NCBI GenBank assembly: GCA_029204225.1
Contig: CM055099.1
Location: forward strand, 69,923,349 to 69,987,348
Length of the DNA: 64,000 nt
Direction of reading: 5' to 3'
Source of the DNA: Diphasiastrum complanatum
Lineage: Eukaryota > Streptophyta > Lycopodiopsida > Lycopodiales > Lycopodiaceae
Positions 40,995-52,963 of the stretch are shown piece by piece. A program made the translations under genes and the position numbers. The first letter of the stretch is position 1; each line of letters begins with the position of its first letter. The notes beneath the pieces are model-generated. The model ran no database searches. It was given only the letters and a program-made list of their open reading frames with translations, and was not told the DNA's origin.

Positions 40995-43638
40995 AAAAAT
41001 TTGAAAGGATCCACCTTACCAGCTCACCAAAGGACGAAAGACAGAAAACATTGTGATCTATGGGTTGATGGAAGTTTGTATCCAATCGATCCAAGCTCAA
41101 TGCAATGTCCAAATTTTAGATCAGTCACACAACTCATACTGTTTTTGTGTGAAAGACACAATGGTCTATTGGGTTATTGTGAAAGATTGAAAAGTTATGG
41201 CATTAGTAATTCAATAAAAAAAATCCATTGTTTGGAAAATATGTTGAATGGTTTGCTTACTGATTACAGAGAAAAAAAAACTCTTTTGTTGCAAAGAAAA
41301 GAAGAGAGTGAAATCTTGAAAATAGATAATTCTTGTTTGCAAGATATTATATTAAACCTTAACCAAGAAACTGACAATATGAAACTAATTGTACAAACAT
41401 TGCGTACCTCATATTGTCAAATAAATGTAGAAGTAAACACATTACGGAAGAAAATACTGAACAATAAGGGAAAAAGAGTTATTTTAAAAAGTATTGACAA
41501 GCTTTCATCAAGTGGGGGTCAACGGAAAAAAAGAATATATGCTTTCAAGTAAGATTATGTTTTAAACTATTCATGGTTTTGTTTCATCTAGCGCATCAAT
41601 GATTGTAAATTGTTTTTTTTTCTAAATCTTATTTTTATTTTGCAGATCAGCTTTAGTCACCAATGAAAATCTGAAAGACAAGGACATGATTGAAAAGTCT
41701 TTGAGTGCAGTACTTACAACCAAGTCGATGATGAGTCAACTAGGAAATCAACGATATTTTCGAATCAAGTCCAAGATTGCAGAGGCCCTTATGGGCGAAG
41801 TTGGCAAGATCCTTGACCAAAAATTGATACAAGGAGCATGTGATTATTCTGGTATTAGCAGGGATGCATATGACACAATGTTTAAAATTATCAAAGAGGC
41901 ATTTGGACAAGTACATATAAAAAAATTCCTATTTCCCGGCCCTTTCAAATCAAATTAGAGAGGGATGTGTTAAATAGAAGTTTGCAAAACATCATTGGTA
42001 TTCCTTACCATATCAATGAAATTTATAACTCAAAACATGGCACTTTGTCACAAGATTCCACCAACAGTATGTTTGTAGATTTGAATCATTTACTGAGATT
42101 TATTGTAAAGTTTTATGGAATCACAAATGAAAGTGTTGAAAAATTGATATTAGTTCTCAAGTTAGATAAATCAGAAGTAATAAAGGGACAAAAGCTAGAA
42201 AGGGTTAGTGTTACACTAATGAATGGAGCATTAAGCAATATGATAAACTCGGAGAGTCTTGATTTCAGTGTGTAGTCCAAAAATAATATTCGGTGGTTGG
42301 CAGCTTTCCAGGTTTAAATCTATTCTATTGAGTACTAGCAACTAATTCATTTCGAGAATTTACGGTTTTGTGTTTTAAGCTAATATTGTTTTGTTATTAT
42401 AGGTCTAAGTTCAATTTTCAAACATGTTTTAAAAGAAGATCATGACATTCTATTTTGGATTTTTAGTAAAACAGAATATCCAGAGATAATTAAGAATCAT
42501 ATGAGCGGCACACCACTCAATGTTCATGGAATAGGTGATTTTAAGGTGGAATGACATTTGGCTGGAGACCTAAAGTCGTTGAAGCGCATGTTCAACATTT
42601 CACATGGAACAAATTCAAAACATCCATGCCTCTATTGCATGAAAACTACACATAACATGTCGAAGAGCACGAGAGTTTCAAGGGATATAGAAGATCCGAC
42701 TTGGAAACCAATATTATCGATTCCGCTTAAAAATGTTCACATTTGTACACTACATGGAGAGGTTAGAATTATCGAAAAATTGATATACCTTCATATTTGG
42801 TTTGCTTGAAATACTAAGCCAGAGTCATTAGCCAAAAAAGCAATAGCTCGATTGGAAGAAGTTTAATCAAAAGCGGGACTTCACAAAGGACACGTTAAAA
42901 TACAAAAGGACGAGAAGCTTTCAGGAAAAACAGGAAACATCCCATGCAAACCAAGTATAGGAGGATTCAAAGCTCGTCGTTTCTTATCAAATCATTCCGA
43001 AAAACCAACTAAAGTCCAGTACTCAATTTGGATAGATGTACTCAATGCCACAAAGGATTTTGAAGAAAAAGGAACAAAAAGGATTAAAAAAGTTGAAGTC
43101 TGGACAAAGCTTGACTACATGGTCAAATTGCTCATAAAAGATAAACTGTCTGATACTGATGTCCTACTAATTTTGAAATCAACAATTGAGTTTGTGGTCG
43201 CAGTAAAAGACGCCTGGGGTGAAGATCATATTACGCATTATATGGTAAATCGCTTTTCAATGTAACTAACTGTTCGAATTATGATTTCATTGCATGTATG
43301 CTAAATTTAAAATGATTAATATGACAATATTTGTATCTATGATATTGCAGCACATTTTACGACATCATGCATCATTTTTTGCAAAAGCTTATGACAGTCT
43401 AAGTATTTGGTCATCAAAAGAAATGGAGAAATCTCATTGGCAAGCCAAAGCAGCATTTCATCGAAATACACAACACGGTGGAATATCTCAAAAAATTAGT
43501 TACATCATCCAACTATTTCAATGGTTCTACAAGCGTATTCAAATCCAATATAAAATTAGATCAACAAATTATCAGAAATTCAGAAAGGCGTGCAAATTTA
43601 TAGACAAAAGTAATATTCATGCAAGACTCAACCCATAG
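40995..43638 (+). pseudogene. gene A, unit 1: DDE-transposase-like multi-exon gene (broken)
   Basis: Four exons. a (to 41548, donor CAA|GTAAGA) has DLWVDGSLYPIDPSS, HNGLLGYCERL and a coiled coil. b (41646-42311) has SKIAEALMGEVGKILDQKLI, GACDYSGISRDAYDTMF and LVLKLDKSEVIKG. c (42403-43244) has HLAGDLKSLKRMFNISHGTN, SKHPCLYCM and NVHICTLHGEVRIIEKLIYL. d (43351-43638) has MEKSHWQAKAAFHRNTQHGG. The layout K-L-D, then GDLK..(H)PCxYC, then H-x(4)-R, then EK-x-H...NT-x(2)-GG matches a widespread class of uncharacterised transposase-like proteins in fungi and animals (recall, not a search). In-frame stops (TAG at FSV|S, TGA at VE|HLAGD, others in exon c) show decay. Homologous to unit 2 throughout. 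Confidence 0.75.
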
Positions 43639-43711
43639 TAATTTTCATGATATCAGACTTGAAAAATATATGTATTATATCACATCATTTCAAGTACAAT
43701 GCAAGGCAAAA

Positions 43712-44098
43712 TCATTGTTTCTCTTTGTCTTTAATGATCAGCTTTGCTGTGTGGTCATGAAGAAATTTTTTTCTATCATATGGATCTAGAAAATCAATGG
43801 ATCTTTTTTTGCTCAAGTCAATGTATCCGGAGAAAACAACAGCTGAGGAAGACCTTTTTGGAACTTCCTCAGTTAGATAGCCAAATACTTTTATGACAAT
43901 GTCTCTCTTCGCAAAAATAATTTTATATGTATTCGGAGGGTATTTATGCTCGTTCGAGAAATAGGATAACGCTTTAATTGCCATTATTATTGTCGCAACA
44001 TCTGAAGAAAATTTGCTATGATGAATGCAAATCTCTTTATTTACAAAGCACTTCAAATAATTGGATAGGGATGAATCCCTAAACCGGAAATTTTTGAA
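43712..44098 (-). pseudogene. gene B, unit 1: last exon only
   Basis: A convergent minus-strand frame just after gene A of unit 1: RDSSLSNYLKCFVNKEICIH, HSKFSSDVATIIMAIKALSY, VFSGYIDLSKKRSIDFLDPY, DRKKFLHDHTAKL. It aligns block by block with the last exon of gene B in unit 2 (RDSGLGHYL, SEICIAHSKL, LIMAVKALSFY, STYIELSGNKDNAHLLDAY, REFLHDNT). Similarity stops at about 44098, where unrelated copia leader sequence begins, so the upstream exons are lost. The frame here is open where unit 2 has a stop. Function unknown. The conserved position suggests an element-encoded accessory protein. Confidence 0.6.
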
Positions 44099-44099
44099 A

Positions 44100-44708
44100 T
44101 TTCATCGATTTCCACCCAAATTGCTCCTGTAAATTGCCATGGCTTTCCATCACTGCTCTTTGCATCTCATGAAAGCCTCGTTACGCCAAATGACTGTCCA
44201 TACAGTGAATAATAATGCCATCATCGATGATTTCCCCGAAACCACCAAAACTGCAAGATTTTTCATGAATTTTCTCCGAAATCCACCTACGACGATCGTT
44301 TTGATCTTCCCCGAAGCTCCGATCAAAAGAACATTGTTGTCTCATGCCATCCAGACTACCGATACCCCGTATAGAGTCCTCTCTCCTGAGACGCTTTGAG
44401 TGCTATTTTTTCTGGTGAAAGACGCTATCCCATAGCTCCATCGGATCGTGCATACCTGCATCACCCTGACGCTCTGATACCAAGTTGAAATTCTGATAGA
44501 ATCTAGTGTAGTATGCAGATCACATCAGACAATCACCATAGCCACTCCTCACAAGCTCTCAAAGATGGCACATCAAAAGTTAATAGATTACAAAGAAACA
44601 CTGTACATATAGAGTATTCACAAACTGCATGAAAAGGCAGGTGTCCTAGAATTGGCCTACCACCTGTCAAACTAAGGTCGGGCCCAATATGGCCAAATTT
44701 GACCAACA
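44100..44708 (-). mobile_element. copia LTR with leader
   Basis: Minus strand: an LTR of about 223 bp (44486-44708) begins TGTTGGTCAAATTTGG and ends GAATTTCA. After a 3-base spacer comes TGGTATCAGAGC (44471-44482), a perfect copia primer site. About 370 bp of leader without gag follow down to about 44100. No partner LTR was found. The element is truncated at the gene B relic. Confidence 0.65.
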
Positions 44709-44966
44709 AACTTAGGACATGCTCCCAAGTATAGCAAGTACTGTAAATAACTCTGTATAGGCTAATTCTTCATATGTGTGGCTACTCGGCTAACCCAAGT
44801 AGCCGGCTACGGGATCAGTGCCCAATCAATATATCCAAACGGGTCACGTCCCGATCACAACCATATACAGTAAACCAAATAAACTGTACAGTAATTACAT
44901 CATCACATTTAGAGGTTATACTAATGAATCAGATCAAAACTGATTTCTAACTTCTTGCTGCTGCTT

Positions 44967-45245
44967 CTATTGCTCCTTCTCCTGCTCCTGCTCTTGTTGT
45001 TGATCCAAGGTAAAGTCAGTTGGACCATCTAATATAGCCTCTTTCTCGGGATTTTGGTCCATGCCTCCCACCCCTGATTCCATGCTACTGCTCATGTTGC
45101 TGTTGCTGCTCCTAATCCTACTTCTAGTTCGTCTTTCTAGCTTCTCTACTTCTAATGTGGCTTGATGTGATAATGTTGTTTCCCTTGAATTAGAAAAAAA
45201 CTCTAACACTCTAATGATGAAGTGGCAAAATGGGGACCCACACAC
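44967..45245 (-). CDS. unrecognised 92-codon frame
   Basis: Open minus-strand frame with an ATG. The N-terminus is hydrophobic, the middle basic (KLERRTRSRIRSSNSN), and the tail acidic/Gln-rich ending QQQEQEQEKEQ. The tail comes from a CTC/CTG-type triplet run, so low-complexity origin is likely. No neighbours support a gene. Confidence 0.2.
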   Translation of the reverse strand: MCGSPFCHFIIRVLEFFSNSRETTLSHQATLEVEKLERRTRSRIRSSNSNMSSSMESGVGGMDQNPEKEAILDGPTDFTLDQQQEQEQEKEQ

Positions 45246-45781
45246 CCTTATATAGTGTGCATTTTCATTTATAGTAGGGGTTCAAAAAAAATCTCTAAAT
45301 TTTTCAAAAATAATAAACTAGGAAATACAAACACAAAATGTAATTCCACACATTTTCTAAACTTTTCATCAATAATTTCTTAGGAAAAAATATCTATGCG
45401 TTGCACGACGAAACATTTACATTGAAATTGCACACCAAACCAAATCATACCTCATACCTCACCAAACATGTAAATGATAAAACTAATCCTATGATAGAAT
45501 CCCGTCAGATAGATCATTGTCATTAGTGAAAGCTAGTACATAAGAGCATCTCATAGTCCATGTATTTTTAGGATGACCGAATCTAAAAATGAAGCACACT
45601 TTTGGTGTTTCTCTACGCGTTTCCTGATCTGCAAAACCAGACACCAACATTTAAATATTACAATTCATTGTATATATGTAATCAACAACCATTAAAAAAA
45701 ATCTAGAAACACATTCATTGTTAATATTTATAGTTTGTTCGTTGATACTGAACACAAAATTTGTGGGCACATCAATAAATA
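45246..45781. other. non-coding stretch
   Basis: AT-rich. ATGCGTTGCACGACGAAAC at 45397-45415 resembles hairpin text often seen near plant Helitron ends, but no paired terminus was found. Confidence 0.35.
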
Positions 45782-46255
45782 TCAATCCAAGCATAGCCCG
45801 TACATCTTCCAAACTTCAATCACTATTGACACAGACTTTCCCCACTTCATCATCTGCCATATATATGGATAGTTCAGACTCTTGATGTCCATCTCTGCAT
45901 CCAAGTTGTCCCATCGACCATGAGCAAACTTGAACGTCCTGTAAAAACTTAAGGAGCATGTTTGACGTGCAATGTGATATATTATTGTCATTGTCTTACG
46001 ACAAAGATCACACATTATTAAATCACCTTTGTGCTCTACTTTCCTCGAGTCCCAAGATGTAAATACATTATGCAACAATGAGGATTCTGTTGCTTTCCAT
46101 GCCCATAATGTATTTGTTTCTCTAAAAGATATTGTTTTAAATATGGCAACAAATACAACGATAGACACACAGACACTAGTGTAAACAAGTTTGGAGCCAA
46201 ATGGCCAAATAGGATTTGGACTTGCTATAAAAGGATGTAACTCGTGGGGAGACAT
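45782..46255 (-). pseudogene. unrecognised 157-codon open frame
   Basis: The longest unexplained open frame in this part of the window. It has a hydrophobic stretch (TSVCVSIVVFVAIFKTISF) that could be a membrane segment. It then has RKVEHKGDLIMCDLCRKTMT, with a CxxC pair followed by IIYHIARQTC, so a degenerate zinc-binding C-x2-C...H...C pattern is possible. Zinc-finger N-termini of that kind occur in plant transposases of the hAT/BED type, which is an inference only. No introns, partners or upstream signals are recognised. It may be a decayed transposase fragment or a chance frame. Confidence 0.3.
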
Positions 46256-46916
46256 ATCTTCTCTCTTATCTATCTCATTTCATCATTATACATGGTTCTC
46301 TTTGGGTTCTACTACTCATTGGTGCACTCTCTTGATGTTATCTTGCAAATCTATGTGTAGAATGCTCATTTTATGCTATTTCTAGGTTCACACGTGTGAA
46401 GGATAGTAGGTTAATGTAAATGTACAGATATCAACTATATTTTATGTTCTAGTTCATGTTTGATCAGTATCTCTTAGAGTTTACATCTCATTTTGCATGC
46501 AGATGTTGATTTTTCTACATTGGCAGGATTGTTGATTTGCTTCTCTCTCTAACCAAAGATCATGATATGATTTTGGATCATCAATGATCTGAAATCTTTC
46601 ACATCACACAAGGGCAATTGCCACATAGTTTTTCTCAAAAGAGTGTTACAGGGGCCATTTCTTATATAAAAGAGCCCTTTGCTTTCCATCAAAGATCAGT
46701 TTGCAAAGCTTTTAAAAATCCAGCAAATTCGTTGAGAATCTAAAATTGAAGCTCATATGAAAAAAGGAAATGTTTACTATAAGAGCTACATCATCTCAAT
46801 TAGTACATGCCAAGACATCCCAATAAAATACAATAAATTGACGGTGCTTCTGGTAAGTCCATTACTACAAAAGAAATGGCAAAGCAATCTTGACAAGTAT
46901 GTCTTCCACTATGCCT
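46256..46916. other. non-coding stretch
   Basis: No gene. Contains palindrome copy 2 of 3 (TTCACACGTGTGAA, 46387-46400). Confidence 0.5.
46387..46400. repeat. 14-bp palindrome TTCACACGTGTGAA, copy 2 of 3
   Basis: Identical to 16233-16246 and 58895-58908. Confidence 0.6.
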
Positions 46917-48190
46917 TTAGGACAACTGGTCAGCTAAGTTGATAGCAAAATTTACAGGTTTCAGCCTTGTAAGGCCCCATTTAGCACATAGCTTTGTTGT
47001 AATAAGATTAACTCCTGAACCTCCATCTATCACAGCTGTCTCTTTTCCAAATTGTTTATGTTGTTCAATAGGATGATATTTCGGTGCGCACTCTCCCAGA
47101 TTCCCCCTACATTGAGTCTTTGTTTGATTTTTCAAAACCGGCACAAAATAGTGGTTCCTGCTGGACTGTTGGTTCAAACTGAGTCAATCTTTTTGCTAGC
47201 CCTTCTTTCGCTTGTGATTTTTGAAGGGTGATATCTCAAATTTTTTGTTTCTCTGTTTTAATAAATCCAACTAGGTCAGCAACTTATCATTCTTCTTTAT
47301 TAGCTCTTCATTTTTCTATTCCAATTTTTCAATCTTTTCCAACTGCACTTGGCTTATTACATCATGCACTTGGTTCAATGGGTTGGGGACTGCTTCTCTT
47401 TGCTAAATTGTAATCATATTCAATGAGCAGTTATCAACGGTGGTTTGGACAATCCTTGTAACAATGTCCATAACTACATTCTTGACAGAATGCAGTAAAC
47501 TTTTCCTTATTCAGACATTCAACAATTTTGCGATTTTCTTCACATCCAAAGTATCCAAGTGGTGCTCTAGCCCACTGTCTAGACTGTTGTTGTTGTGCAG
47601 TAGCATAGATAGTGTATTACTCTGAAGGACCAATGTCTTAATTAGTATTGTAATTCCATTGGTCATTACCAACTAGAGATTCTGGTTCTATCATATTTGC
47701 AGAAGGAACATGTACTGGAGGAGCTGACAAAGCTAATCATTCTGGAAATCCAAGACCATGGGGCTTACCATCAGGTCCCTTTTAATTTGGATTACCTATG
47801 TATTGATATTTAGCATATTTGTGCTGAATAACCAGAGGATTAAATGAGCAAAAAGCTGTACCATGTTCAGTGGAATTACATAGATGACAATAAGTATCCT
47901 TCACATGCCTTTTTAGTGTGGGACACTCATTTATGGTGTGATTTCCAGCACAAATCGCACACCAAGTATTTTCTCTGCTAGGAAATGTTTTAGCCATCTT
48001 ATCAGTTGCTTTGTCAATCTTCACATTCTGCTCTTCTAATGCTTTCAACTTTGCATCGAACTATGACTGCATCTTCTCTACTTGCATCTGTTGCTTCTGG
48101 CCAAGTTTCTCAAACTCATCTATCATCAACTCAGCTATTGCATAAACGTTCTGCTGGACAGTACAAGAGTGAGCATGAAATCCGACATTC
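46917..48190 (-). pseudogene. Ty3/gypsy gag-protease relic
   Basis: On the minus strand, 47782-48048 carries two CCHC zinc knuckles (CAICAGNHTINEC and CHLCNSTEHGTAFC). A third Cys/His cluster (CQECSYGHCYKDC) is near 47490. Then 46917-47177 has ETAVIDGGSGVNLITTKLC and GLTRLKP, an aspartic protease of the Ty3/gypsy type with active-site Asp-Gly-Gly where Asp-Thr-Gly or Asp-Ser-Gly is usual. Frames are interrupted repeatedly. The protease breaks off at NLADQ. The plus-strand relic at 50074 begins at the point where this family would continue, so the two may be separated halves of one lineage. Confidence 0.8.
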
Positions 48191-48590
48191 AACTATGAAG
48201 GAATGGCTCTAGTCATTTTTTGTGAAAAAGTTGAAGCTTCGCAAAAATGCGAAAAAGTTGAAGGCCGAAAAAGCCGAAGGTTTGCCTTGAGAAGACTACG
48301 ATGTCGATGATGCTTACAAGAGCTCCATTTTGAACCGACGTTCATCAAAGAGTTCAGACAAGGAAACGTCGGGCAAGTCGAAGTCGAAAAAGTCAAAGGA
48401 AGACTATCATCGACTTTTCGTGTATTTCTACAGACTGTGCGACAATGCGAGTAAAAATGCAACAATGTGAATGGAAACAGATTAACATGGAATTTAGGAG
48501 AGAAGAGGAAATCAATCCAGTACCCTCCCTTACTCTGGATCCATAAATGCCTTGATCTTTAGACTAAGCAATGCACAAAATTTTTGTGTG
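48191..48590. other. short-repeat-rich stretch
   Basis: GAAAAAGTTGAAG / GCCGAAAAAGCCGAAGG-type motifs recall the 3' half of the LTR at 3895-5249, but without clear collinearity. It could be part of the LTR of the adjacent copia relic. Confidence 0.35.
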
Positions 48591-48592
48591 CA

Positions 48593-49870
48593 TTAATACT
48601 CAATGCCTTTGTAAAAACATTTGCAACCATGACCTGCGCAACAGTACGTTAAGCTTACCTCTTTGTCAAGAATATTGCCCTTGACATAATGATATCGGAT
48701 CTCAATGTGCTTACTCCTAGAGTGAAATCTAGGGTTGGGCGATAAGGCAATGGCACTATGATTATCATAGAATATGATTGTCGAGGTGTACAGAATGTTT
48801 GAAAATAAATTTCTCAACCAAAAAGCTTCTTTAATATATTGAGAAACAATAGTATACTCTGCTTCTGTAGATGAAAAAACAATAAAAGTTTGCTTACGAG
48901 TGTTTTAAGAAATAGGACCGCTGTTGAGAAAGAATGTAAATCCAGATGTGGATTTATGAATATATACATCTCCTCCCCAACTTGCATCTGAATATCTACT
49001 TAGCTGATGAAGATTGTCGCTATTGACTTCTCCATAGCAGATGCACTGGTCCATAGTAGCTCGAATATACCTCATGACTCTTATGAGAGCCTTCCAATGG
49101 GTGATGCCAAGATTAGCCATGAATTGGCTGAGTGAGCTAACTGCAAAAGAGATATCAGGTCTTGTGCAGACCATTGCATACATGAGAGATCCAAGTATCG
49201 ATCGATAAGGAAACTCTCTCATTTGTTGCTCCTCTTCTTGCTTGGTTTGAGGACATTGGTACTTTGACAATCACAGGCCTGGATCTATTTGTGAGTGAGC
49301 TAATTTACAATTAATGATATGAATACCTTTGTTGAGTAATATAGATCAGCCCTCTCATTCTGTCTCTGTGGATTTGAATGTCCAAATAGAAGTGAGCTTC
49401 AGAATACAGCATCTGTTTAGCATCCTTCACCAAATTGGTGCTGTTGCTGAAATGCAATGTATCATCAATATACAAGGTAATAATTATAAAGGATTTTTGC
49501 ACTGACTTGAAGTATACATTTGAATCGGCAGTGCTTGGTTCAAAACCGTGTTGGATGAGGAAAGTGTTGATCCTCTGAAGCCAAAAGCTCTGGCTGATTG
49601 CTTCAAGCCATAAAGTGTCTTGAGGAGTTTATACACATGATGCTTCATACCTTCGTGAAGGTATCCTTCAGGTTGTAGCATACAAATGTCTTTTTTGATG
49701 ACTCCATTCAGATAAGCTTTCTATACATCAAGTTGATGTACTTCTAGGTCAGCTATTGCAACATACGACAGGAGAGCTCGGATCGATGAATTTTTGACTA
49801 ATGGACTGAAAGTCTTGTTGTAGTCTATCCACATCATCCATTGGTGGTTTGTGTTGACCTTCTAGATTTC
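48593..49870 (-). pseudogene. copia RT-RNase H relic
   Basis: Minus order: 49484-49681 RT fingers/palm (LQPEGYLHEGMKHHVYKL, LYGLKQSARA); 49311-49502 with LYIDDTLHFSNS (catalytic YVDD read here as YIDD); 48905-49270 connection and RNase H start (SILGSLMYAMVCTRPDISFA, SDASWGGDVYIHKSTSGFTF); 48593-48817 RNase H end (YDNHSAIALSPNPRFHSRSK, HIEIRYHYV). It is broken by stops and frameshifts. Gag, protease and integrase are absent. It lies between the gypsy relics at 46.9-48.2 and 50.1-51.8 kb. Confidence 0.9.
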
Positions 49871-50073
49871 TACAATCTAGGACCTAACTCCTATAATTTA
49901 GGAGATGTCATATTAGAAAAAAGCTAATTAAAATGGATCTGAATATTACAAGTGTCATTTCCCATGTGTGGATAGGTCCTCACATGTCTGGATCCACATA
50001 GATGTCAAAATACATCAAAAACCATGTGAGAAATTGCTAAATTCTAACATGACCTATCGATTTCCTTCCACAA

Positions 50074-51790
50074 GTGCTGCTCAAACTCGGAGGTCTCAAG
50101 TTTTCTATAGATCTAGTAGTACTTGATATTCCCAATAATGCTTATTCATATGAATTACTACTTGGTCGTCCGTGGCTCACTAATGCAAGAGTCGTTCATG
50201 ATTGGAGCAAAAGACGAGTCACTTTTGAAAATCGTGATAGTTCTGTCACCATTGATTCAACGGGCAAACTCAAACCTGCACGCATCCATGATGAAGGGTC
50301 CTTGACCACCAACTCAGTGTTTGAACTGTACTAGTCCAGCCATGAAAAAGGTCATTATGTAAATCTACTGATATCATAAACTAGAGTCACAATCTAGCTA
50401 CCATTGATTGTGTGAATGTTGATTACTATGCTCAGCATCAAGATGATTGTACCTCTCCACTCCCGATCGAACACGACCAATTACCTAATCTTGATACACC
50501 TATCATCAATATCAATTTTATTGATATCCGTCCACACAATGATGGGTTACTAAATGTTGCATGGCTACCTACTAATGAATTAGAAGATTTATTCGTCGAT
50601 GACTTACGAATTTAGAATTGTCCAGAAGATTTGGACATTTCTGATATTCAGATCCTCAATTACATGGAGGCACTTCCACTTAAGGCCTATCCGCAACATG
50701 CTTCCAAGGTGGAACCGGTTGCCAAGGTTACAGTTGAAAAGTCTGATACAAAATTCTACCGTGCCAAACGCCCAAACTATCCTTGGGATCTCTGCAAGGA
50801 GGAGACCATCTTTCAAATTGATGATGAGATCCTCCATGACGTACGACCCGTTCCTCATCCACACACCTCCCCAGAGCCAAAGCCTCAACCACGTGGCCAT
50901 ACTATGAAAGAAAAGATGAAAAAATCACTTCAAAGTCAACTACCTGGCAACCTCACAATTGTTAGGGAAGTTCATGAGATTGCCTCTGTTCCTACACCAA
51001 CTCCCGAATGTCCCCAATCACCATCTAGGCAGGTAAAAGACAAGGCCCTTTCTCGAATCTCCAGCCCATGATGGTAATTCGCCCTACAAAGGCCTTGCGT
51101 GAACTATCACCCTTTCTCTGAGTGAGCCAAATGAAACCAACAAATATATTGTCCACATCGAAGCTCATTTCAATCACGAACAATGCAGACGGCTTGAAAA
51201 GCTCCTGTGAAAATATAGACAGGTCTTTGCGTGGACCTATATAGACATGAAAGGCACCTCACCTCAAGTAGTTGTCCATCATATCCTGCTTAAATCGGGT
51301 GCGAGGCCAACTGCTAGTCGTCCATACAGATGCAATCCCATCTATAAGACCAAGATCAAAGAAGAATTACAATGTCTCTTAGATGCAAGATCTATCTATG
51401 AAATCGAACATACTGAGTGGGTCTCTCCAATTGTCATCGTTCCCAAGAAAAATGAAAAATTTTGAATCTGTGTCGACTTTAAGAAACTTAGTGTCGTCAC
51501 CGAACGTGATCATTTTCCATTACCTTTCGGAGAATAGAAAATCTAGCAGGAGATGAGGCTTACTCCTTCTTAGATGGCTTTAGTGGATACAATATGATCC
51601 AAATTGTTGAAGAAGATCAACATAAAGCCGCTTTTGCCACAGAATGGGGCACCTTCTGGTGGAAACTCATGTCGTTTGGTCTCTGCAGTGCCCCTAGCAC
51701 TTTCCAACGTGTTATGCAAGATGTCTTTTCTCAGTAGATGGGCGATACCCTAGAGGTTTACTTGGATGACCAATTGCAACCACTTACCAA
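50074..51790 (+). pseudogene. Ty3/gypsy protease-RT relic
   Basis: The plus strand starts in the protease C-terminus (LVVLDIPNNAYSYELLLGRP, WLTNARVVHDW). A linker region follows (50412-51071, Pro/Glu-rich). RT comes next: ASRPYRCNPIYKTKIKEELQ, WVSPIVIVPKKNEKF, a stop, CVDFKKLSVVTERDHFPLPF, then in other frames AYSFLDGFSGYNMIQIVEED, AAFATEWGTFWWKLMSFGLC, APSTFQRVMQDVFSQ, a stop, and DTLEVYLDD. The YLDD catalytic motif is at about 51765. Similarity ends immediately after it, where transposase-like sequence begins. At least two stops and two frameshifts make it inactive. Confidence 0.9.
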
Positions 51791-51887
51791 TCAAAGCAGG
51801 TAATGTTTTGTTTTGATTTTGCATGTCTTTCGACCTGGTGTATCATGTTAATATTGTGTGTGTGATTAGATTGTTTTGACTATATAA

Positions 51888-52425
51888 AGCTCAATGCTTT
51901 AAGCAAAAATGGATTGATGAATTCAAACTGGAAAATCGTCCTAAAGCAGACTCTATTGACTCTATTATTTGCCTAAAAGAGAAGTGCCAGTACGATTATT
52001 TCCAGGGCAACTTGTAGATGGCATGATTGAAAAATGTTTTGTGTTCAAGATGTCTATGGTAGGTCCTGCATCTGGAGTGGATCTGGTGAGGTGTATGCAA
52101 AAAGAAAATGATTTGGATCAATCATGGATCTGTTTTGATTATGTGAGGAGAGTGAGAGATTGGAGCACGATGGTTGCCCATGTTTATGATTCCAAGTTAA
52201 ACTCATCTCTATAGTTTTGATTTTCTAAAATTTTATTTAATCATAACTTGAATGAGAGACATAGACTAATTTTTAAAAACCACTTTTAACATACAAAGCC
52301 TACAGTTGATTGTCGTATGTGAGATGAAAGTCGAGGACACTAAGGCATAGATTAAATTTTGGGAGATGTTGAATGTTGTGATGCACAGACATGGTATGGA
52401 TGTGATGAAAGCTAAAGGATGGCAA
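51888..52425 (+). pseudogene. second transposase-like relic (MULE-like, unclassified)
   Basis: Text in order: QKWIDEFKLENRPKADSIDS, LVDGMIEKCFVFKMSMVGPA, SGVDLVRCMQKEN, SWICFDYVRRVRDWSTMVAH and VYDSK. A possible donor (CCAA|GTTAAA, 52195) and acceptor (CTACAG, 52306) come next. Then LIVVCEMKVEDTKA, a stop, IKFWEMLNVVMHRHGMDV. The pattern KMSxVGP..GV, C-F-D-[YF]-VRRV..W.TM..HVYD and C-[DE]-M-x-x-ED is one I recall from uncharacterised plant transposon proteins abundant in non-seed plants. It runs into copia gag at about 52425. One stop and one frameshift are visible. It is a separate family from gene A, with no shared motif. Confidence 0.45.
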
Positions 52426-52690
52426 AGCTTTTGCGCTTATCATCCTCAACATCTTAGAAACTCAAATCGGCCACGTGTCTGAGGCTCATACCTCCAAGGA
52501 AGTCTGGGACATCTTGAGCACCTTGTACAAAGTGCAAGATATAGCTTCCAAGCTACATCTCAGGAATAATTTACTCCCTCAAGATGACAAATGGTGATTC
52601 CATGCAAAATCACATCAACTAGTTCAAGAACCTGCTAAAGCAAATGGCCGATGTCGGATCAGTCATAGAAGATCAAGACGCAAATTCGAA
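52425..52690 (+). pseudogene. copia gag fragment
   Basis: Plus-strand text ALIILNILETQIGHVSEAHT, SKEVWDILSTLYKVQDIASK, then after a frameshift GDSMQNHIN and LKQMADVGSVIED, typical of copia UBN2 gag. Truncated at both ends, no LTR found. Confidence 0.75.
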
Positions 52691-52963
52691 TCAAGAAAAA
52701 TTACAAAATGTTTACATATGCATTCCTTCCACGAGAATGGACATATGAGCACCAACTACATATTGGAATGAAAAAATGAGCGACATTTCCAAATTTGAAT
52801 CAAGCATACAAGCATGGAGATTGGATTGATCGTACATAGTATATAATATAATCAAAGATGAGTATTTTGTTTTGCTTCATAGAATCTGGTCATAGTACTT
52901 TGATGCAACTGATTACTCTATTATTTTTTTGATGATGACATTATATCATATTTGGCACCTTTG

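Noticed and set aside
45397-45415. Possible Helitron terminus (ATGCGTTGCACGAC)
   Set aside because: No matching hairpin plus CTRRT end, and no Rep/helicase coding sequence in the window.
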